Source: Chitinophagaceae bacterium (GTDB taxonomy: Bacteria; Bacteroidota; Bacteroidia; Chitinophagales; Chitinophagaceae). Taken from it: a DNA stretch of 19,637 nucleotides. The number at the start of each line of letters is the position of its first letter. Positions within the stretch are counted from its first letter, which is position 1. The notes under the pieces were generated by a model. The model saw only the letters and a program-made list of their open reading frames with translations. It searched no databases and was not told the DNA's origin. Both the position numbers and the translations under genes were made by a program. Positions 14,599-19,637 of the stretch are shown here, in pieces. The stretch is taken from positions 1,003 to 20,639 of the forward strand of contig DMPB01000148.1 in assembly GCA_003456175.1 (NCBI GenBank), given 5' to 3'.

Positions 14599-15510
14599 AT
14601 GAGCATTATAGTGCAGCAGTTGCGAAAAACTTATGGAAGTCAGATAGCCGTTAATGATATTAGCTTCAGTATTCAGCCAGGAGAAATTGTTGGCTTCTTA
14701 GGGCCCAATGGTGCTGGCAAAAGCACTACCATGAAAATGATTACAGGCTATTTAGCACCAAGTGCTGGCAGTATTCAGGTATGCGGATTGCCAATGCACA
14801 TTGATAACACTGCTGCAAAGGCTAAAATTGGTTACTTGGCCGAGGCTAACCCTTTGTACTACGATATGTATGTAAAGGAATATTTACAGTTTATCGCACA
14901 AGTTTTTAAAGTATCGCAAGCTAGTAAAGCAGTAGCAGATGTGATTGAATTAACGGGATTAGGAATTGAGCAGCACAAAAAAAAAGGACAACTTTCTAAA
15001 GGTTATAAGCAGCGTGTTGGCTTGGCAGCAGCACTCATTCACCAACCGGAGGTGTTGATACTAGATGAGCCTACTACTGGCTTAGACCCCAATCAAATTA
15101 TTGAAATAAGAAACCTAATAAAATCGCAGGGGCAACATAAAACAGTACTGTTTAGCAGTCATATCATGCAAGAAGTACAAGCGGTTTGTAATAGGGTTAT
15201 CATCATCAACAAAGGACAAATTGTTGCCGACGATAGCTTGCATAACCTGCAAGGCAATCATCAGAAAAATCAGGTGTCGGTTGTGTTTAAAGAATCGTTG
15301 GAAGCTGAGTGGCTTCAACGCTTGCCTGCTGTTCAAAGTGTTAGTAAAAAAGATAATGTTACTTGGCAACTTCAAACAGCAGATACTACTGCGGCAAAAA
15401 AACAAGTAATGGAACTTGCCCTTGCTCAAGATTTAAACATTGTTAGCCTACAAACTGGTGGTAATAATTTGGAAGAAATATTTAGAAGCTTAACAGCAAG
15501 TAATCAATAA
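14599..15510 (+). CDS. gldA: ABC transporter ATP-binding protein, GldA-like
   Basis: 303 residues. Walker A GPNGAGKST (35-43), signature LSKGYKQR (132-139), Walker B VLILDEP (152-158) followed by TTGLDPNQ, and the H-loop His188 in SSHIMQEV. The segment IGYLAEANPLYYDMYVKEYL (77-96) is very close to GldA, the ATPase of the gliding-motility ABC transporter of Bacteroidota. GldA works with the membrane proteins GldF and GldG, and neither is in the window, so the gene is separate here. It may therefore be a GldA-type ATPase with another partner. The C-terminal ~90 residues are the family's regulatory extension. It ends 27 bp before a bidirectional terminator. The symbol is likely but not certain. 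Confidence 0.82.
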   Translation: MSIIVQQLRKTYGSQIAVNDISFSIQPGEIVGFLGPNGAGKSTTMKMITGYLAPSAGSIQVCGLPMHIDNTAAKAKIGYLAEANPLYYDMYVKEYLQFIAQVFKVSQASKAVADVIELTGLGIEQHKKKGQLSKGYKQRVGLAAALIHQPEVLILDEPTTGLDPNQIIEIRNLIKSQGQHKTVLFSSHIMQEVQAVCNRVIIINKGQIVADDSLHNLQGNHQKNQVSVVFKESLEAEWLQRLPAVQSVSKKDNVTWQLQTADTTAAKKQVMELALAQDLNIVSLQTGGNNLEEIFRSLTASNQ

Positions 15511-15537
15511 ATAAAGGTTCGGATTGATATAAATCAA

Positions 15538-15566
15538 TATGGGGCTCGCCTTCGGCGAGCCCCATA
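15538..15566. terminator. Bidirectional hairpin terminator
   Basis: A perfect 13-bp stem (15538-15550 with 15554-15566, GC-rich core GGGGCTCGCC) around a TTC loop, between the convergent gldA-like and arginase-like genes. No long U tract on either side. Confidence 0.8.
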
Positions 15567-15594
15567 ACGTTAAAACTTTACTAGAACGCTGCCA

Positions 15595-16737
15595 TTACAT
15601 ACGTTCAATTGCTCTTAACCAACGCTCTGGTATATCGTTATTACAAGCTATTTGATAATCTTTATAGCTACAAGCCATCCAAGTTTCGTTGGGCAGTTGC
15701 ATCCACCAACGGCCCGTACGCTTACTTTGTAAGAATACCGTATCAGTTTCTGCAAATGCCATATAAAATTCATTGAAGCTATCTCTGTCTTCTAATGCAG
15801 CTTCGAACTTGCCTTTATGAATACCATCCATTACATACCATAGCATATGGCTAATTTGTACTGCTGTAAGATGGCGTTCATCATTTACCGTAAGGTAACC
15901 ATAAATACCAATAGTGCTTGTAAGATGGCTCATTCCGGCATATTGCATTAGTGTACAAATTTCTTCGCCATTGAAACCATTGGGCGTTAATAGATTGGCA
16001 GGTGCAAAAGCATGAGCAATGGCAGCAATATCTATTGTTAGCATGTGGCTATTACGTAGTACTGGCTCCATATCTTCTAAATGCTCTTTTACGCGACCTA
16101 CACGATAACAATCGAACCGAAGTTTGTCGATTGTTTCTAACATGCGTGGATGCACCATGTAGCTTTGGAAACCGATATGATTGTAATGCTTAATGTAATT
16201 AGGATCGCCAGTTAGCATAGGTAGTAAAAAGTGATCGGCTGGTAGCGGTGCATCAAAATCTATATCAATTTTGGCATCGATGCAACTTGCTTCTATGATT
16301 TGTTCGTTCGCAGCATACACCTGATATTGTGCCAAGCTAATATCGTGGCTGCCACCTAGTATTATTACCTTTTTGCCAGCGGCAACCAAATCGTTCACCA
16401 CCGATTGTAAGGCAGCATAGCTATCTTGTAGGGTAGCACCTATTTTCACATTACCTATATCTGCAATTTGTACTGTATCGTGCCAGTGATACAGGCTATA
16501 AAAGGCACTACGGATAGCATCGGCCGCCGATTGTTTTGTGGCAGGTATGCCGGCACCACGTGTTTCGTTGGTACCAACCAATACCATATCGGCATGAGCA
16601 ATATCAGGGAAGCCATCTTCATCAAACACGGCAATATGCTTGCCAAGTTGGGTTTCTTTATACCCTTCATCGTTCGATAATGCGGCGATACTAATAGGCT
16701 CTAAAAAATCGGTAATGGTTGCGAATGATTGCGACAT
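15595..16737 (-). CDS. Arginase/formimidoylglutamase-fold protein with degraded metal site
   Basis: 380 residues from the ATG at 16737. A TTG seven codons earlier (16758) is less likely, because a TATTTTG promoter-like word (16756-16762) overlaps it. The ureohydrolase fold is visible: VGTNETRGAG, VIILGGSHDIS (124-134, His131 of the GGDH-type loop), CIDAKIDID (152-160) and MLTIDIAAI (232-240). Compared with the usual Mn ligands (H; D-x-H-x-D; D-x-D), here His131, Asp154, Asp158 and Asp236 remain, but Lys156 replaces His and Ala238 replaces Asp. A two-metal arginase reaction is therefore doubtful. I recall proteins of this kind, annotated formimidoylglutamase, as common in Bacteroidota. The real role may be non-catalytic or a different reaction. 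A 13-bp repeat encodes Leu-Thr-Val-Asn at about 282. Confidence 0.8.
   Translation of the reverse strand: MSQSFATITDFLEPISIAALSNDEGYKETQLGKHIAVFDEDGFPDIAHADMVLVGTNETRGAGIPATKQSAADAIRSAFYSLYHWHDTVQIADIGNVKIGATLQDSYAALQSVVNDLVAAGKKVIILGGSHDISLAQYQVYAANEQIIEASCIDAKIDIDFDAPLPADHFLLPMLTGDPNYIKHYNHIGFQSYMVHPRMLETIDKLRFDCYRVGRVKEHLEDMEPVLRNSHMLTIDIAAIAHAFAPANLLTPNGFNGEEICTLMQYAGMSHLTSTIGIYGYLTVNDERHLTAVQISHMLWYVMDGIHKGKFEAALEDRDSFNEFYMAFAETDTVFLQSKRTGRWWMQLPNETWMACSYKDYQIACNNDIPERWLRAIERM
15883..15895 (+). repeat. Dispersed 13-bp repeat, exact copy
   Basis: Inside the arginase-like gene. The coding strand reads CTT ACG GTA AAT, giving Tyr-Leu-Thr-Val-Asn-Asp. Confidence 0.85.
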
Positions 16738-16827
16738 ACGTATAACTTGTTGCTGCAAAATACAGTTACACGTCCTATGCTACAACAATGTGTATAATGC
16801 TATTCATTAGCTTTGAGGTACTCACAA

Positions 16828-18150
16828 TTAACCACCAAAGGTTTGTAACATTTCTTTGTATAAGTTGCGCCAAGGCATATACTCGGCAGTTGCCGTTAAA
16901 AAGTGATTGTGGGCAATGGTTACCCACGTACCGCCTACCTGTTGTACTAGTTGTTGCTGCGCTGCTGCTTGCTGCATGGCAGCAGTTGTACTAAGCTTTT
17001 CTTCGAATATGGCATTTGCATCCATATAGCTGAACGGCACTACTTGTATAGGTAGCGTTTGATTTTCTAAGACATCGAAAAAATCGTATGTTTTGGCAAT
17101 AGACGCTCTAAAACCGTTGATACTACCATAACCCATACTGTAATCGGTTTGTATACCAGCTTGTACCCACCAACGATAATTGATGGGCAAAGTTTGTGCT
17201 ATATAATGTTGCCGACTAATAGTAACAGATTGCTTTACTATTTGCCGTAAGGCATTGCGTTCTGTAGCTACTAACGGTGCTTGCTGTGCCGCCTGCCAAC
17301 TTGGGTGTAAACCATGTTGTGTTACAGTATTTTGTATTAACCGTTGCATTGCTTTACTACTCGGTGCTATGTTTTTATCGTAGCGGCTGCGGTGCGATGC
17401 TACCAACCAAAAATGTATGGCTGGCAATTGATGCTGCGTATGTAATTGTTGTAACCAATAGCATGGTTCTGCATACACATCTACCAATGCTTGATGTTGT
17501 TGCCACCAATAGGCCAACTTACCTGAACGCCAATGCCTTAGGGCATTAGCCATTTGTAACCATAATGGTTTATGCTTATACGCAAAGGCAATATCAATAT
17601 CGTATGTTGGTAGCCATTGGTAGGTATTTGGCAAAGCCGCTAGTACTTGCTCATAGGGCTTGCCCCAACCCTTTGCAACGGCCAATTGTAACATTGCCAA
17701 CCACCATAACTGTACCAAAGGTTGATGTAAAAATTGCTGCTTGTAAGCAACACTTTCGGTATGTGCATACCTGCCATAACTATCTTTTCGGTGTGGCAAA
17801 TACTCTTCGTAACGACTTAATAGGTAAAAACTCGCAGCAAGGATATCGAAAGGTATTTCTGCCTTATAATGATTGAATAACGTGGTTAGCGATTGCCAAC
17901 TATCGAGCTGTAGAGGTTGCTTTTGTATATTTTTTTCCCACAATATATCTGTAGGTACAATATGCCATCCATTAGGTGCACCTTGCGGTAAATGTGTTAC
18001 GTAGGCGAGTCGTAATGCTTGATGCTGGCAGTAAGCATCCCAATTGTGTGTGAGGGTTACATTTATCGTAAGGATATATTGTAGCTGACTTACGATGTAT
18101 TGTAAGCGTGGTGTTGATTGTTCGCTATATACCAATAACGTTGGCAGCAT
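16828..18150 (-). CDS. Polysaccharide-deacetylase-like protein of the Bacteroidota type
   Basis: 440 residues, no signal peptide. The first ~180 residues form a domain I know only from Bacteroidota (FYLLSRYEEYLPHRKD at about 108-123, SYGRY; I believe DUF7033). TYDIDIAF (182-189) stands where NodB enzymes have TFDDG, ASHRSRYD (251-258) and GLHPSW (280-285) fit the metal His region, and SMGYGSINGFRASIA with VVPFSYMD is the family's C-terminal signature. NodB-type enzymes remove acetyl groups from sugars such as peptidoglycan or capsule, using a Zn/Co-type metal with Asp-His-His. The start lies 6 bp after the stop of the LutB-like gene, so they share a transcript. Three variant repeat-like words (17240, 17981, 18061) lie inside. 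The substrate is unknown. Confidence 0.8.
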   Translation of the reverse strand: MLPTLLVYSEQSTPRLQYIVSQLQYILTINVTLTHNWDAYCQHQALRLAYVTHLPQGAPNGWHIVPTDILWEKNIQKQPLQLDSWQSLTTLFNHYKAEIPFDILAASFYLLSRYEEYLPHRKDSYGRYAHTESVAYKQQFLHQPLVQLWWLAMLQLAVAKGWGKPYEQVLAALPNTYQWLPTYDIDIAFAYKHKPLWLQMANALRHWRSGKLAYWWQQHQALVDVYAEPCYWLQQLHTQHQLPAIHFWLVASHRSRYDKNIAPSSKAMQRLIQNTVTQHGLHPSWQAAQQAPLVATERNALRQIVKQSVTISRQHYIAQTLPINYRWWVQAGIQTDYSMGYGSINGFRASIAKTYDFFDVLENQTLPIQVVPFSYMDANAIFEEKLSTTAAMQQAAAQQQLVQQVGGTWVTIAHNHFLTATAEYMPWRNLYKEMLQTFGG

Positions 18151-18156
18151 ACAATG

Positions 18157-19536
18157 TTATGATGTGATGTTATGCTTTTCGTGCCATAATTGATTAAAGG
18201 TTTTTTGGCTGAAGTTGAGTTCGCTTCGGTGGGCCGTCCAACCTTTAAACACCTTATTTACAACCCAATTTTTCATATTGGCACTGCCCATATTCATCCA
18301 TTTTCTATTGAGGCTTGCTTGCTTCCATGCCTTCCAAGCTAACCTTTCAGTTAGGGTACTATCGCCTGTTTGTACTGCTTTGTGGCGATTGTGTAATAAC
18401 AACTCGTGCAGGTTAATACGTACTGGGCATACTTCGGTACAATTACCACATAAGCTGCTTGCATAACTTAAATGTTTGTAATCTTTACCACGTAAGTGGG
18501 GTGTAATAACCTTGCCTATTGGGCCACTGTAAGTAGTTTCGTAACTATGACCACCAATATTTTTATATACAGGACAAGCATTTAAACAAGCGCCGCAGCG
18601 TATGCAGTAGAGTGCTTCACGAGCTTTTTCATCGGCCAGTAAGTTGGTACGACCGTTATCGAGTAATATCACATACATTTCTTCTGGGCCATCGGTTTCA
18701 TTGGCTTGGCGAGGGCCAGAAACAATAGTATTATATACTGTTACTTGTTGGCCTGTACCATATGTTGCTAAGAGCGGCCAAAACAGAGATAAATCGTTTA
18801 TACTAGGTATCACCTTTTCGATGCCACAAATAACAATATGTGTTTTTGGAAAGGCACAGCTAAGACGTGCATTGCCCTCGTTCTCGGTAATAGCAATACT
18901 ACCTGTATCGGCAATTATAAAGTTCGCTCCTGTTACACCTATTTGTGCTGCGGTATATTTTTCGCGTAGTTTTTCTCTGGCAATTTGTGTTAGCTTTTCA
19001 GGAGTTAATCCTTCGGGTACGCCCAGCTTTTTTGCAAATAGTGCAGCAACATCTTCTTTACTTTTATGCATGGCTGGTGTAACAATATGATACGGCGGTT
19101 CACCATCGAGCTGTTGAATGTATTCGCCCAAATCTGTTTCTACACTTTCGATGCCACGGTTCTCAAGAAAATCATTTAAATGAATTTCTTCTGTTACCAT
19201 GCTTTTGCTTTTCACCAAGGTGGTACATTGCTTTTCGCTACAAATTTTGCCTATTGCTTGTAGTGCTTGTTGTGTTGTTTCGGCCCAAATTACCTTGGCA
19301 CCCCTTGCTGTAATTTTTCGCTCAAAAGCTTCTAAATAGCTATCAAGATTTTCGATAGCACGCCACTTTACATTTTTAGCACGTTCACGTGCAGGCATTA
19401 ACTGAGCAAATTGCTGCTTGCCTTTTGGCACAGTTGCATTGTATTTGCCAATATTGAAATTGATTTTGCGGCGATGTTCTTTATCAATCGCTTTTACGGC
19501 ACTTTTATGCAAGAAACTTACTGCTGCATTACTCAT
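18157..19536 (-). CDS. lutB: LUD-domain iron-sulfur protein, LutB-like
   Basis: 459 residues. The LUD domain spans about 60-300 (TTLVKSKSMVTEEI, GVTGANFIIADTGSIAITENEGN, IVSGPRQANETDGPEEM). It is followed by two cysteine clusters for [4Fe-4S] centres: CIRCGACLNACP (311-322) and CGNCTEVCP (363-371), and a basic C-terminal tail. LutB is part of the LutABC complex that oxidises L-lactate to pyruvate in the cytoplasm. The neighbours here are not lutA or lutC: downstream is a deacetylase-like gene, and the tail of the upstream gene does not look like LutA. The lactate role is thus by homology only, and the partners may lie elsewhere. ATG at 19536 gives the usual length. Confidence 0.9.
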   Translation of the reverse strand: MSNAAVSFLHKSAVKAIDKEHRRKINFNIGKYNATVPKGKQQFAQLMPARERAKNVKWRAIENLDSYLEAFERKITARGAKVIWAETTQQALQAIGKICSEKQCTTLVKSKSMVTEEIHLNDFLENRGIESVETDLGEYIQQLDGEPPYHIVTPAMHKSKEDVAALFAKKLGVPEGLTPEKLTQIAREKLREKYTAAQIGVTGANFIIADTGSIAITENEGNARLSCAFPKTHIVICGIEKVIPSINDLSLFWPLLATYGTGQQVTVYNTIVSGPRQANETDGPEEMYVILLDNGRTNLLADEKAREALYCIRCGACLNACPVYKNIGGHSYETTYSGPIGKVITPHLRGKDYKHLSYASSLCGNCTEVCPVRINLHELLLHNRHKAVQTGDSTLTERLAWKAWKQASLNRKWMNMGSANMKNWVVNKVFKGWTAHRSELNFSQKTFNQLWHEKHNITS

Positions 19537-19561
19537 AACACGCGGGGTTCATTTACGTAAG

Positions 19562-19637
19562 TTATTGGCTATTTTTCAAATGCGTTGCTGTGGCATCGAG
19601 GGTTTCGTAAAATTCAACACCATATTTTCTAATGAGC
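19562..19637 (-). CDS. C-terminal end of an unidentified upstream gene
   Basis: The minus strand is open from the window edge to TAA at 19562-19564 and encodes LIRKYGVEFYETLDATATHL then KNSQ. This looks like real coding sequence and ends 25 bp before the LutB-like start, so it is probably in the same operon. 24 residues are too few to name a family. A repeat-like word missing one base (ATTTACGTAAG, 19551-19561) lies in the gap. Confidence 0.5.
   Translation of the reverse strand, partial: LIRKYGVEFYETLDATATHLKNSQ

Noticed and set aside
1030..18073. CRISPR array or tandem satellite for the 13-bp repeat
   Set aside because: Copies are too short, irregularly spaced, on both strands and inside unrelated genes.

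Overview
The window looks like a chromosomal segment of a Bacteroidota bacterium, probably a member of Chitinophagaceae or a close relative. This rests on four observations. The DNA is AT-rich. Several genes have a TAnnTTTG promoter -7 element close to the start codon. There is a GldA-type gliding ABC ATPase, a SusC-like N-terminal extension on a TonB-dependent receptor, and two protein families I know mainly from Bacteroidota (the deacetylase with the RYEEY region, and the N-terminal domain of the 2259-3047 protein). Codon use looks uniform, and I see no integrase, transposase, phage gene, tRNA, rRNA or CRISPR array.

Layout. 1-2106 (-) is a secreted M1 aminopeptidase, cut by the window edge. 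2259-3047 (+) is a secreted/membrane protein of unknown role that converges on a strong hairpin terminator. 3102-7633 (-) is a probable metal-acquisition locus, read in this order: a Cys-rich anchored small protein, a 45-residue His-containing membrane peptide, a TonB-dependent receptor, and a PepSY-TM protein interrupted by an in-frame TGA. Next come a GroES-like gene (-) and, divergent from it, a diheme cytochrome-c peroxidase/MauG-like gene (+). 9149-11676 (-) is a two-gene M16 peptidase operon with one catalytic and one non-catalytic subunit. 11765-12484 (-) is a ComB-type phosphosulfolactate phosphatase, and 12595-13473 (-) is a JmjC/cupin-like oxygenase. 13816-14439 (-) is a histone-H1-like Lys/Ala/Pro repeat protein. 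14599-15510 (+) is a GldA-like ABC ATPase. It converges on an arginase-fold protein with degraded metal ligands (15595-16737, -). The end of the window holds a minus-strand operon: the tail of an unknown gene, a LutB-like LUD/iron-sulfur protein, and a polysaccharide-deacetylase-like protein.

The most unusual signal is not a gene. A 13-bp partly palindromic word, ATTTACCGTAAGG, occurs ten times exactly and at least six more times with one mismatch, on both strands. It lies inside genes (often read as Leu-Thr-Val-Asn) and is strongly over-represented between genes, where it sits beside promoters and in one place forms an inverted pair able to make a hairpin. It looks like a genome-wide short repeat: an uptake-signal, REP/HIP-like element or protein-binding site. 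The second notable signal is the TGA that splits the PepSY gene while the frame on both sides stays open and homologous.
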